From positions 1 through 25,646 of the forward strand of contig JAEUQL010000002.1 in NCBI GenBank assembly GCA_016789295.1: a stretch of DNA of 25,646 nucleotides. Direction: 5' to 3'. The DNA is from Blastocatellia bacterium. Lineage in GTDB: Bacteria > Acidobacteriota > Blastocatellia > Chloracidobacteriales > JADJPF01. The notes beneath the pieces are model-generated. The model did not search any database and was not told where the DNA came from. It was given only the letters and a program-made list of their open reading frames with translations. A program made the position numbers and the translations under genes. Each line of letters begins with the position of its first letter. The first letter of the stretch is position 1. Shown here in pieces: positions 1 through 8,091 of this stretch.

Positions 1-393
1 GAGAAGCGAGGCAGCAAAAGCAAGTTTTACTTTCTGCGTACATTGTAAAGAAAGCAAGTAGAAAAGTGTGGTGTTTACAGCATGTAGTAGAAGGTTAAAC
101 AGATGGTATACGCTAGGATTTAAGCCACCTACAAAGTAGTTTATTGCATATGTAAAAGCCGTAACTGGCCTGTAAAGTCCAAGTTCTGGGCGGTCTTTCC
201 AGTAGCTTTTGTAGAACATCTCCAATACTGATCTAATAGACTTTATGGAATCATTTCCAACGACTACTGTAAGATCATCCCCAACAAAACCAGCCGAAAC
301 AATATTATTATAGGCAACAAAAACAACCAACCAAAGAACTACTATTGGCAGAACATAAGCTGTTTTTAAGGGTTGCTCTTTTGCAAATATCAT
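1..393 (-). CDS. GT-C-type multi-pass membrane protein (TMTC/O-mannosyltransferase-like), 5' part only
   Basis: An open frame starts with ATG at 393 and runs off the left edge with no stop (131 codons visible). The start lies 3 bp after the stop of the upstream methyltransferase, so the two are probably cotranscribed. Residues 12-32 are a hydrophobic segment. An acidic pair follows at D39-D40 in an F-V-G-D-D context, then Y-R-P at 74-76, and H97, N100 and H104 in a Y-H-L-F-N-L-L-L-H-A stretch. This order (TM helix, first-loop Asp pair, RP, YHLxNxxxHA) is what I know from bacterial GT-C proteins related to TMTC/DUF1736, which use polyprenyl-phosphate sugars outside the membrane and often carry C-terminal TPRs. 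Whether TPRs follow cannot be seen. The family call is fairly firm; the substrate is unknown. Confidence 0.72.
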   Translation of the reverse strand, partial: MIFAKEQPLKTAYVLPIVVLWLVVFVAYNNIVSAGFVGDDLTVVVGNDSIKSIRSVLEMFYKSYWKDRPELGLYRPVTAFTYAINYFVGGLNPSVYHLFNLLLHAVNTTLFYLLSLQCTQKVKLAFAASLL

Positions 394-396
394 TAC

Positions 397-897
397 TTAA
401 ACCACTTTTTTAAATATTCCCCACTGGGCAATAAAACCCACAACCCTGATATCAATAGGAGTAAACAATGGAATGTCCTTAAAATATATCAGATGATCGT
501 GTGGGCTTGTCCTCTTCTGGTTAAGCCCTATGGCTTCAAGTATCTTGCAGATCCAATCCATATGCGGCAATGGAGAAGTTAGCATCAATAATCCATCTGG
601 CTTGAGTATGTCATAGAATTCTTTGAAACAGTGTACGTGCTCTACTACTTCAAAAGCTACTATAACATCAAATGAAGCTTCGGTTATCGCCAACATCCTC
701 CAGTCAAAAATGCTTCCAATAATATCTGCAGGAGGCTGAAGATCAAGACTTATACTATCTTTCCAACCATTTTTTTTTAGATAATCACTGAGCCAACAAC
801 TTCCAGCACCAACTTCAAGAATCTTTGCCTCTTTTGGTATTGGATCTATGAAATATCCTATCTTCTTCTTCTGTGCGTACTCACTCAAAAGAGGCAT
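397..897 (-). CDS. class I SAM-dependent methyltransferase
   Basis: This is a 166-aa Rossmann-type methyltransferase. Motif I reads ILEVGAGS around residues 27-33, an acidic residue for SAM ribose (D52) ends strand 2, EVVEHV lies at 83-88 and the post-motif LKPDGLLMLTSP at 98-109. An in-frame ATG at 927 would give 176 aa, but it would overlap the FAD gene by 29 nt and has no spaced ribosome binding site. The ATG at 897 lies just after the upstream TAG and is preceded by an AAGAG sequence at suitable spacing, so I chose 897. The small, Methyltransf_11-like form and its place between an FAD oxidoreductase and a GT-C protein suggest modification of a sugar, lipid-linked glycan or quinone-like molecule. 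The substrate cannot be inferred. Confidence 0.82.
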   Translation of the reverse strand: MPLLSEYAQKKKIGYFIDPIPKEAKILEVGAGSCWLSDYLKKNGWKDSISLDLQPPADIIGSIFDWRMLAITEASFDVIVAFEVVEHVHCFKEFYDILKPDGLLMLTSPLPHMDWICKILEAIGLNQKRTSPHDHLIYFKDIPLFTPIDIRVVGFIAQWGIFKKVV

Positions 898-898
898 A

Positions 899-2557
899 CT
901 ATTTCTCTTCGTGATAGACCATCTCAAGATTTACATCCCAAAGGTTGGTCTTATCAAATCTTCCTTCGATTATGTTGTCCACAGCCATCATTGCAGTCAG
1001 CATACTGTGATCTTGATTATTGTAACGGTGCATACCATTACGTCCTATCAGAAATAGGTTAGGGATAGTGTTGAAATAGTCTTTGATCTCATCCAACTGG
1101 TCATAAGTCCCAAAATATGCAGGGTAAGCTTTTGGCATCCTAAGTACACAAGCATCTAACAGATCATCGCTCATCAGAAAGCCTATACGCTCCAATTCTG
1201 AGACACCTAGCTGGATCAGTTCGTTATCTTTCATCTCCCATATCTCATCACCCTGGCTAGCAAAATACTCAAGTCCTATCCAAACTGTGTTTTTTCTATC
1301 GGCTACCATATAAGGACTCCAGTTGTTGAAAATCTGTATACGACCAACTTTTACATCTCCATCCTGAACATAAATCCAGTTGTCAGGAACATTAGCAGCA
1401 GTGGCTTTGGCTTTCTCCAACACATTTAGCTTTCTCAAAAGCAACCCAACTGTCAAAAAATCTCTGTACTGTAAACCATCTGCAACAACAGTTACTTTTT
1501 CTGGTGTTTTTGGTTTGAGCATACTGACTAAGTGCTTTATAGGCATAGTTGAAAAGAAATAATCTGCCAGAAATTCTCTTTTTTGACCACTTGTTAGATT
1601 TTCAACAATTACTGTCTTAACTCTACCATCCTCTAACTCTACTCCACACACACGATGCTTGTGGTGTATCTCTCCTCCACAAGCTATCAACTGTTCTGCT
1701 ACCGTTTCCCAGATCTGGCCAGGACCATACTTTGGATAGTAGAAGCGGGTTATTAGACTGGTTTCGCGTTCTTGTTGTGCCTTCTGAAAATCACTACTCA
1801 AAAGATCCTGTACAGCATGTACAAGAGCACGTTTGAGAGAAAGTCCTTTGATACGCTGTGCTCCCCAGTCAGCACGTATTTTGTCACAAGCAATCCCCCA
1901 AACTTTTTCTGTATAGTCTTTGAAGAATGTTTCATAAAGCCTTTTTCCAAAACGATTTATAAAAAAGGCATCCAGATAAGTCTCGTCTTGTACAGGAAAG
2001 AGCTGAGCCTTTATGTAACTCATTCCTATCAAGAAAGTGTTCCATAGTCCCAACTGCCTAGCTACTCTAAATGTAATTCCCAGTGGATAAGGATAGAAAC
2101 TTCGACGGTAGAAGATGCGAGAAAGCCTTGGACGTTGTAGCATCACCATATCTTCTTTTTCTGGATCTGGAGCTTGAATTTTAATTCCTTGTAAGCTATT
2201 TACCGCTAGATTTCTATCGATCAATCCTTCTTTTGTCCACTCAGGACATAGCAGATCTATGATAATTTCTGTAGCATAATCGATATCGTGAGCCTTCTCC
2301 AAAGTATCCGCAGCCGGTGCTCCCTGAAGAGGAAGTATGTTGAACCACCAGTTCATCACCCTATCACTTTTGGAAAAAAACCTATGGCCACCAATGTCGA
2401 TCCGATTGCCTTTGTAGTTGTAGGTTTGGGCTATACCACCTATTGCAGAGGTCTCTTCAAAGATTATAGGTTTTATCTCTGTACGTTTTAGCAGCTCGTA
2501 AGCTGCAGTTAGACCTGCTGGGCCTGCTCCAGCAATCAAAGCGACTTTTTGTGACAT
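899..2557 (-). CDS. FAD/NAD(P)-dependent oxidoreductase (HemY / UDP-galactopyranose mutase-like)
   Basis: A 552-aa flavoprotein. The N-terminus is a dinucleotide-binding fold with GAGPAG at residues 10-15 and an acidic ribose-binding residue near 34-35. It is followed by the GG doublet (40-41) and the IGGHRFF segment (about 55-61) typical of the amine-oxidase/protoporphyrinogen-oxidase superfamily. Near the C-terminus, LFLIGRNGMHRYNNQDHS supplies the second FAD contact. This COG1232-type subgroup, with the GGHRFFSK signature and about 500-550 aa, is often found in polysaccharide or glycolipid loci and is distantly similar to UDP-galactopyranose mutase. It is neither a typical HemG/HemY nor a typical Glf. 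It lies 27 bp after the chorismate mutase gene and directly precedes a methyltransferase and a GT-C protein. A role in sugar or lipid modification is inference from context. Confidence 0.8.
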   Translation of the reverse strand: MSQKVALIAGAGPAGLTAAYELLKRTEIKPIIFEETSAIGGIAQTYNYKGNRIDIGGHRFFSKSDRVMNWWFNILPLQGAPAADTLEKAHDIDYATEIIIDLLCPEWTKEGLIDRNLAVNSLQGIKIQAPDPEKEDMVMLQRPRLSRIFYRRSFYPYPLGITFRVARQLGLWNTFLIGMSYIKAQLFPVQDETYLDAFFINRFGKRLYETFFKDYTEKVWGIACDKIRADWGAQRIKGLSLKRALVHAVQDLLSSDFQKAQQERETSLITRFYYPKYGPGQIWETVAEQLIACGGEIHHKHRVCGVELEDGRVKTVIVENLTSGQKREFLADYFFSTMPIKHLVSMLKPKTPEKVTVVADGLQYRDFLTVGLLLRKLNVLEKAKATAANVPDNWIYVQDGDVKVGRIQIFNNWSPYMVADRKNTVWIGLEYFASQGDEIWEMKDNELIQLGVSELERIGFLMSDDLLDACVLRMPKAYPAYFGTYDQLDEIKDYFNTIPNLFLIGRNGMHRYNNQDHSMLTAMMAVDNIIEGRFDKTNLWDVNLEMVYHEEK

Positions 2558-2584
2558 ATATTAGTTATCCACCATAAGAGAAAA

Positions 2585-2884
2585 TTAGTGGCTATCTTTC
2601 TCCTGAGTATGATTTTCACGACTAACAGTTACCCGCTCCACACGACGCGACTCGTCTATTATCCTTTCAAAAAGTCTTCTGATAGCTTCGTTGTCAAGTG
2701 GCCCTTTGTTGTGGGAAGTAACATTGGAAAGAACCTCAGCTTCGCGTGATGGAGAGTAGACGGCTAAACCAAGCCTCTGTTTTATACGCCCAATCTCTAT
2801 TGCACACTGTGATCTTCTGTTGAGCAGATCGACAATCTGCACGTCTAGCTCATCTATAATGACTCGCCAGTCGTCTATATCCAC
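2585..2884 (-). CDS. aroQ: chorismate mutase, AroQ class, free-standing
   Basis: A 99-aa all-helical chorismate mutase that converts chorismate to prephenate, the entry to Phe and Tyr. Spacing of active-site residues matches the E. coli PheA mutase domain: R7, R24, K35, R47 and E48 correspond to R11, R28, K39, R51 and E52. The position equivalent to E. coli Gln88 is Glu83, as in the yeast enzyme. The start is GTG at 2884, with AAAGGG about 8 nt upstream. There is no fused prephenate dehydratase or dehydrogenase domain; the gene ends after an acidic/polar tail. It follows trpA by 30 bp, so the competing branch is coexpressed with tryptophan synthesis. The family call is strong. The symbol refers to the mutase class, not to type II dehydroquinase, which shares the name. 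Confidence 0.9.
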   Translation of the reverse strand: MDIDDWRVIIDELDVQIVDLLNRRSQCAIEIGRIKQRLGLAVYSPSREAEVLSNVTSHNKGPLDNEAIRRLFERIIDESRRVERVTVSRENHTQEKDSH

Positions 2885-2914
2885 ACCTTTGACCCTTTCT
2901 TAATACTTTCTGCC

Positions 2915-3712
2915 CTACTTGTAACAAAACTCTCTGACCAAATTACCAACTCTTTTGACCAGTTCCTTAGCGTCTACTTCTTTTTGCAACACCTCTATTT
3001 CAGAAACGATTCTACTACCAACTACTGCAGCTTCCGCATACTGCCAAACCTCTTTTACCTGTTCAACAGTGGAGATCCCGAAGCCAACAGCCACTGGCAA
3101 TGTAGAAAAATCCCTGATCCTCTTAATTAAGCGAGGTGCTGTCTCTGAAATAGACTGCTTCATCCCTGTTACACCCGTTCGAGATAGTGCATAGATAAAA
3201 CCACTTGCAACTTCTGTTATCCTCTTTATGCGTGCGTCACTGCTTGTTGGTGCAAGAAGAAATATAAGGTCTATATCAAATTTATCTGTATATCCTAGTA
3301 ACTCTCCTGATTCTTCTGGTGAAAGATCTGTAACAAGCAGCCCATCTATCTCAAGCTCAGCAGCTTTTTGGCAAAGCCTATCGAGTCCATATTGAAGTAA
3401 TGGATTGTAGTAGCTAAAAAGTATAATTGGTACAGATGTTGACTTTCTAACCTGTGCAACCATATCCAATATTTGTGCTAGATTAACACCTTCTTTTAGT
3501 GCTCTTTCGGCTGCACGCTGTATTACAGGACCATCTGCCATTGGATCTGAAAATGGAACACCTAGCTCTATTATATCTGCACCAGAACACGCAATCTCAA
3601 TAAGGATTTCCTGTGTTAATTTTAAGTTAGGATCTCCTGCAGTAATATACGGAATTAGTAGTTTTCTGCCTTCATTAGCAGCCTGCTCAAAAGTGGCTCG
3701 AATCCGACTCAT
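2915..3712 (-). CDS. trpA: tryptophan synthase alpha subunit
   Basis: A 265-aa TIM barrel that cleaves indole-3-glycerol phosphate to indole and glyceraldehyde 3-phosphate and channels indole to TrpB. The two catalytic acids fall at the canonical numbers: Glu49 (in IIELGVPFSDP) and Asp60 (DPMADGP). The flexible loop-6 segment SRTGVTG and the phosphate-binding GFGIS are present. The length is normal. The ATG overlaps the TGA of trpB by 4 nt (ATGA), implying translational coupling and equimolar subunits. Confidence 0.97.
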   Translation of the reverse strand: MSRIRATFEQAANEGRKLLIPYITAGDPNLKLTQEILIEIACSGADIIELGVPFSDPMADGPVIQRAAERALKEGVNLAQILDMVAQVRKSTSVPIILFSYYNPLLQYGLDRLCQKAAELEIDGLLVTDLSPEESGELLGYTDKFDIDLIFLLAPTSSDARIKRITEVASGFIYALSRTGVTGMKQSISETAPRLIKRIRDFSTLPVAVGFGISTVEQVKEVWQYAEAAVVGSRIVSEIEVLQKEVDAKELVKRVGNLVREFCYK

Positions 3713-4917
3713 AGTTCAACTCCAAGTGCTTGTGCTACGGTGTGAACATCCTTATCACCTCTGCCAGAAAGATTGACCACAATGACCGAGTCTTTATCCA
3801 TCTTTGCTGCCAGTTTTAAGGTGTAAGCTACTGCGTGAGAAGATTCTAAAGCAGGAAGAATTCCTTCGATCTTTGCTAGAAGTTGAAAAGCTTCGAGTGC
3901 TTCATCATCAGAGACTGAAGTATATTCAACTCGCCCAATGTCGTGAAGATAGGCATGTTCTGGCCCTATGGCAGGATAGTCTAGCCCTGCAGATATGGAA
4001 TGAGTAGCTGCTACTTGACCTTCACTGCTCTGCAGTATGTAGCTGTGAGTCCCTTGTAACACACCTGGTCTACCTCCACCTTCTGACATAAACCTTGCTG
4101 CATGTTCACCAAGACTTTTACCCTTTCCACCAGCCTCAACCCCAACCATTCTCACACTTTTGTCATTAATAAAATCAAAGAACAGCCCTATAGCATTACT
4201 TCCACCACCAACACACGCCACTAAAAAGTCTGGAAGACGACCTTCAAGCTCTAAGATCTGGTTTCTGGCTTCTCGGCCAATCACAGATTGAAAGTCACGC
4301 ACCATTTGAGGATACGGGTGAGGTCCAAGTGCCGAACCCAAAAGATAGTAAGTAGTATCAACATTTGTTACCCAGTCTCGTAAAGCTTCATTGATTGCAT
4401 CTTTTAAGGTACAACTTCCTTGGTCAACACCAACAACTTCTGCACCAAGTAGTTTCATACGAAAAACGTTTAATGCCTGACGGCGCATGTCTTCTGTTCC
4501 CATATATATACAACACTGTTTGTTCAGTAGAGCAGAGACTGTAGCAGTAGCCACACCGTGTTGCCCAGCTCCAGTCTCTGCAATAATTCGTTGTTTACCC
4601 ATTCTGGAAGCTAGAAGTATCTGTCCCAAAGCATTATTTATCTTGTGTGCACCGGTGTGACTTAAATCCTCCCTTTTCAAATATATACGTGCACCACCAA
4701 GATAGTCTGTGAGCCTACGCGCAAAGAAGAGTGGAGTCGGTCGGCCTACATAATTTTTTAGTAGTTGCTGAAACTCTTCTTGAAAAACAGGGTCCGATTT
4801 TGTAGCTTCGTAAGCAGAAACAAGCTGCTCAAGTGGATACATCAATGTTTCTGGTACATAAGATCCACCATAACGGCCAAAGTGACCCATGGAATCTGGA
4901 ACAGCAGTATTTAACAA
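3709..4917 (-). CDS. trpB: tryptophan synthase beta subunit (TTG start)
   Basis: A 402-aa PLP enzyme that condenses indole and serine to tryptophan. It has the TrpB1-type N-terminus (GHFGRYGGSYVPETLM), the PLP lysine K92 in HTGAHKINN, the catalytic glutamate E114 in AETGAGQHG, and a glycine-rich phosphate loop CVGGGSNAIG. The first codon is TTG at 4917. AAGGAG lies 7 nt upstream, and no ATG precedes the conserved GHFG block except one at codon 10, which lacks such a site, so the TTG start is preferred. It is coupled to trpA by a 4-nt overlap. A small hairpin lies in the 49-bp gap after trpF. Confidence 0.97.
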   Translation of the reverse strand: MLNTAVPDSMGHFGRYGGSYVPETLMYPLEQLVSAYEATKSDPVFQEEFQQLLKNYVGRPTPLFFARRLTDYLGGARIYLKREDLSHTGAHKINNALGQILLASRMGKQRIIAETGAGQHGVATATVSALLNKQCCIYMGTEDMRRQALNVFRMKLLGAEVVGVDQGSCTLKDAINEALRDWVTNVDTTYYLLGSALGPHPYPQMVRDFQSVIGREARNQILELEGRLPDFLVACVGGGSNAIGLFFDFINDKSVRMVGVEAGGKGKSLGEHAARFMSEGGGRPGVLQGTHSYILQSSEGQVAATHSISAGLDYPAIGPEHAYLHDIGRVEYTSVSDDEALEAFQLLAKIEGILPALESSHAVAYTLKLAAKMDKDSVIVVNLSGRGDKDVHTVAQALGVEL

Positions 4918-4941
4918 AAGTTCACTCCTTAAACTCTATTT

Positions 4942-4955
4942 GATTCTTTCGAATC
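4942..4955 (-). other. small GNRA-type hairpin between trpF and trpB
   Basis: On the transcribed strand the 49-nt trpF-trpB spacer contains GATTC-GAAA-GAATC, a 5-bp stem with a GAAA tetraloop. It is followed about 10 nt later by the AAGGAG of trpB. There is no U-tract, so it is not a terminator. A processing or stability role is possible. It is short enough to be chance. Confidence 0.35.
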
Positions 4956-4966
4956 TTTTCAACACT

Positions 4967-5644
4967 CTAACTTTCCAAAGAGAAACGTGGTAGATGTCCA
5001 GTAGTAGATTTTTGTAGTTCTTGAAAACCACGCCTAACTTCCTGTATTAATGTTTGCAAACGAACTCTATCTTTACGACCTGGAGCTGATTCCACACCAC
5101 TACAAACATCTACTCCATAAGGCTTAACTGCACGTATTGCTGCAACTACATTTTCGGGAACTATTCCACCTGCAACTATTATTCTAGGTGTGTACTGCTT
5201 TGCTTCTATTGCTATACGCCAATCAAAAAGCTGCCCTGTGCCACCGTAGGCATCTGCCGAGTAATTATCGAGTAGAATAGCACTAACAGAAAAATCCTTA
5301 ACATGCGCAACATCAAATGTTTCACCAACACGCAAAGCTTTTATTACTCTTCTAGGTAGCAAATGTGAGCAATATTCTGGACTTTCATTGCCGTGTAGTT
5401 GAACAACAGATATACCAACCATATCAGCTATACTAGTGAGATACTCCAGATTAAGCTCATTTACAAAAAGTCCAACAATAGAGGTAAAAGGAGGTAGTTT
5501 CAGTGCTATTTCTCTTGCATCTGATGGTGCTATGTAACGTGGACTTTTGTTATAAAAATTGAAACCTATTGCATCAACACCATTGTCTACACACATGGCA
5601 GCATCTTCATAGCTGGTAATTCCACATATCTTTACTTTGATCAC
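4967..5644 (-). CDS. trpF: phosphoribosylanthranilate isomerase
   Basis: A 225-aa TIM barrel that performs the Amadori rearrangement of N-(5-phosphoribosyl)anthranilate. The general base Cys7 (KICGIT) and general acid Asp126 (LLDNYS) sit at the positions known for TrpF. VQLHGNE, the GGTG loop and the C-terminal GVDVCSGVE phosphate-binding segment are all present. About 20 extra residues follow the conserved end and look like a disordered tail. The gap after trpC is 20 bp. Confidence 0.96.
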   Translation of the reverse strand: MIKVKICGITSYEDAAMCVDNGVDAIGFNFYNKSPRYIAPSDAREIALKLPPFTSIVGLFVNELNLEYLTSIADMVGISVVQLHGNESPEYCSHLLPRRVIKALRVGETFDVAHVKDFSVSAILLDNYSADAYGGTGQLFDWRIAIEAKQYTPRIIVAGGIVPENVVAAIRAVKPYGVDVCSGVESAPGRKDRVRLQTLIQEVRRGFQELQKSTTGHLPRFSLES

Positions 5645-5664
5645 AGCTTCTCTACCTTTCAGGT

Positions 5665-6435
5665 TTAAGCTTTTATCAGAGCCGAAAGTGCTTTGCCAGG
5701 CTCTTCGGCCTTCATAAAATGCTCACCTATTAAAAATGCACTATAACCAACATTTTGTAGCATCTTTATATCTTGTAAGCTATTGATTCCACTCTCGCTT
5801 ACTAAAAGTGTATCTTTCGGTACAGTTGCAGCAAGTTTTACAGATGTCTGGATGTCTACTTCAAATGTCTTGAGATTACGATTGTTTACACCTACTATTT
5901 TTGGCTTTGAGTTTAGCACTTTTTCTAGTTCGACTGCAGTATGAACTTCAATTAGTGTATCCAAACCCAGTTTCTGGCCAAGGTCTACTAGGTGTGATAT
6001 CTGCTCTGTTTCAAGTAAAGAAGCTATTAGAAGGAATGCATCTGCACCTGCTTCTAGTGATTCATAAACTTGATACTCATCAACTATAAAATCTTTTCTC
6101 AAAATTGGAATAGAGACATTGGATCGGATTTGACGAAGTATATCCAGAGAACCTTGAAAAAAATCCTCTTCTGTCAAAACCGAGAGAGCAGCCGCTCCAG
6201 CCAATTCATAACTTCTGGCTATTTGAACTGGCCTAAAATCCTGACAGATAACGCCTTTAGATGGAGAAGCTTTCTTGACTTCTGCAATTACATTTATTTG
6301 ACCAGGTCTTGCAAGAGCCTGGTAAAAACTCTGCTTTTTAGTCGATATAGAGTAAAGCTCTTTAAGCGGTCGTAGCTGTTTCGCTTCCTCTAATCTCTGA
6401 CGTTTCTTTTCTACTATTTTTGTAAGTATGTCCAT
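5665..6435 (-). CDS. trpC: indole-3-glycerol phosphate synthase
   Basis: A 256-aa monofunctional TrpC that closes the indole ring from CdRP. Family residues are visible: E52 and K54 in AEVKKASPSKG, K60, the catalytic K114 in LRKDFIVDEYQVYE, EVH further on, VGVNNRNLKTF, and LVSESGI for phosphate binding. The N-terminal helix (KIVEKKRQRLEEAK) is typical. It starts 5 bp after the trpD stop and is not fused to trpF, unlike in enterobacteria. Confidence 0.97.
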   Translation of the reverse strand: MDILTKIVEKKRQRLEEAKQLRPLKELYSISTKKQSFYQALARPGQINVIAEVKKASPSKGVICQDFRPVQIARSYELAGAAALSVLTEEDFFQGSLDILRQIRSNVSIPILRKDFIVDEYQVYESLEAGADAFLLIASLLETEQISHLVDLGQKLGLDTLIEVHTAVELEKVLNSKPKIVGVNNRNLKTFEVDIQTSVKLAATVPKDTLLVSESGINSLQDIKMLQNVGYSAFLIGEHFMKAEEPGKALSALIKA

Positions 6436-6440
6436 ATAAA

Positions 6441-7475
6441 CTAATCAGACTGTTGGCTATAGCCTGCAAGCAGACCCAACTTTTCTATTGCCTTTCCGCT
6501 ATCTATAGACTCTTCAGCAAGCTTGACGCTGTCTTTTAGGCTAGGGGCAGCATCTGCTATGTAAAGTGCTGCTGCTGCACTTGCTATGACAGCACTGCGC
6601 AGTCCGCCTTGTTGCTTACCCGAAAGTATCTCTTTCATCTTGACTGCATTCTCTAACGGTGTATCTCCTAGTATCTCTACTAATTTAACCTCTTTTAACC
6701 CAAAGTCCGAAGGGAGAAGTTCAAACCTATCGACTCTTGCGTCTATTACTTCTGCAACATAGGTCTTCCCACAAAGCGAGATCTCATCCAATCCTCCTCC
6801 GCAACCATCTTCACCCCAAACGACCCAAGCCCTCTCTGCACCAAGCTCAGCAAGTACTGAAGCACATTTGTCAACATACTCCCTGGCAAAAACTCCAACT
6901 ATCTGCCGTGGCGTGCCAGCAGGGTTTGTCAAAGGACCAAGCAGATTAAAAGCTGTCCGAAAACCAAGTTGGCGGCGAATTTCAGCTACACGTTTAGTAG
7001 CCGGATGAAAAGCTGGAGCAAACATAAAACAGATACCTATTTCATCTAGACACTTGGTAGCTATCTCTGGACTGACTACAACTCTAACACCAAGTTCAGA
7101 GAGCACATCTGCACTACCTGAAAGACTTGATACAGCTCTATTTCCATGTTTTGCTACCGCTACACCGGCACCGGCAACTACAAAACCTGCTGTGGTGGAA
7201 ATGTTGAAAGTACCACGTCCATCACCACCTGTGCCAGCAGTATCAACATAGATGGTGTGGCGAGTTTGAAAACTCCTAGCACGAGACCGCATCACTTGCA
7301 CAAGCCCAACAAGCTCTTCAACTGTCTCGCCTTTAATAGCAAGTGCAGTAAGAAATGCAGCTATTTGTGCATCTGTAGTCTCACCATCAATTACTTCATC
7401 TAGTACAGCAGCAGTTTCGCTCCTAGTTAGATTTAGACCAGCTAGTAGCTTCTTTAAATAAGATTTAATTATCAT
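6441..7475 (-). CDS. trpD: anthranilate phosphoribosyltransferase
   Basis: A 344-aa enzyme that transfers phosphoribose from PRPP to anthranilate. The PRPP-binding GTGGD is at residues 81-85, NIST at 91-94, KHGNRAVSS from 109 and the anthranilate-contacting stretch FAPAFHPA near mid-protein. The N-terminal helical bundle (DGETTDAQIAAFLTAL) is complete. It is not fused to a TrpG domain; trpG is a separate gene 27 bp upstream. Confidence 0.97.
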   Translation of the reverse strand: MIIKSYLKKLLAGLNLTRSETAAVLDEVIDGETTDAQIAAFLTALAIKGETVEELVGLVQVMRSRARSFQTRHTIYVDTAGTGGDGRGTFNISTTAGFVVAGAGVAVAKHGNRAVSSLSGSADVLSELGVRVVVSPEIATKCLDEIGICFMFAPAFHPATKRVAEIRRQLGFRTAFNLLGPLTNPAGTPRQIVGVFAREYVDKCASVLAELGAERAWVVWGEDGCGGGLDEISLCGKTYVAEVIDARVDRFELLPSDFGLKEVKLVEILGDTPLENAVKMKEILSGKQQGGLRSAVIASAAAALYIADAAPSLKDSVKLAEESIDSGKAIEKLGLLAGYSQQSD

Positions 7476-7502
7476 TTAGATTAAAGAGTTAACAGCAACT
7501 TT

Positions 7503-8066
7503 CTAAAGATTAAGAAAATTCTTAATGAGCGTCTTACCATAAGTAGTCATTATAGACTCAGGATGAAATTGTACTCCTTCACAGCAGAAGTCACGGTGGC
7601 GAATTCCCATAACTATGCCATCTGGCGTAGTTGCTGAAACTTCCAAAGTAGCTGGTATAGATTCTCTTTCTATGACAAGTGAGTGATAGCGTGTAGCAGG
7701 AAATCTATACTCTACACCACGAAATAGAGTAAGACCATCATGGCATATCTCACTAGTTTTACCATGCATCAAGTAAGGAGCAGGGATAACTTTTGCTCCG
7801 AAAAAATGGCCTATTGCTTGATGACCTAAACATACTCCAAGTATGGGAATACGTCCTGCAAATTCTTTAATAGCATCTAACATTATACCTGCATTTTCTG
7901 GTCTTCCTGGACCAGGAGAAAGTACTATTCTAGCGGGCTTGAGTGCTCTTATCTCTTCAATTTTTATCTGATCGTTACGAACTACCACTATATCTGGCTC
8001 AAAATCTCCCAAATACTGAACTAGATTATAGGTAAAAGAGTCATAATTATCTAAAACAAATATCAT
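7503..8066 (-). CDS. trpG: anthranilate synthase component II (glutamine amidotransferase)
   Basis: A 187-aa class I glutaminase that supplies ammonia to TrpE. The triad is complete: Cys79 in GVCLGHQ, His167 and Glu169 in VQFHPES. The N-terminus DNYDSFTYNLVQYLG and the oxyanion region SPGPGRP are canonical. TrpG and PabA are the same family, so it may also serve 4-amino-4-deoxychorismate synthase. No pabB is in the window and its trp neighbours favour TrpG. It is separated from its partner gene trpE by about 5 kb (kinase plus cyclophilin). Confidence 0.95.
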   Translation of the reverse strand: MIFVLDNYDSFTYNLVQYLGDFEPDIVVVRNDQIKIEEIRALKPARIVLSPGPGRPENAGIMLDAIKEFAGRIPILGVCLGHQAIGHFFGAKVIPAPYLMHGKTSEICHDGLTLFRGVEYRFPATRYHSLVIERESIPATLEVSATTPDGIVMGIRHRDFCCEGVQFHPESIMTTYGKTLIKNFLNL

Positions 8067-8091
8067 AAACCTCTCTTTAGTAGTTTAATGG

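Noticed and set aside
6070..6375. Plus-strand frame of 101 codons
   Set aside because: It is antisense to trpC, which has full catalytic motifs; its translation is low-complexity and unlike a protein family.
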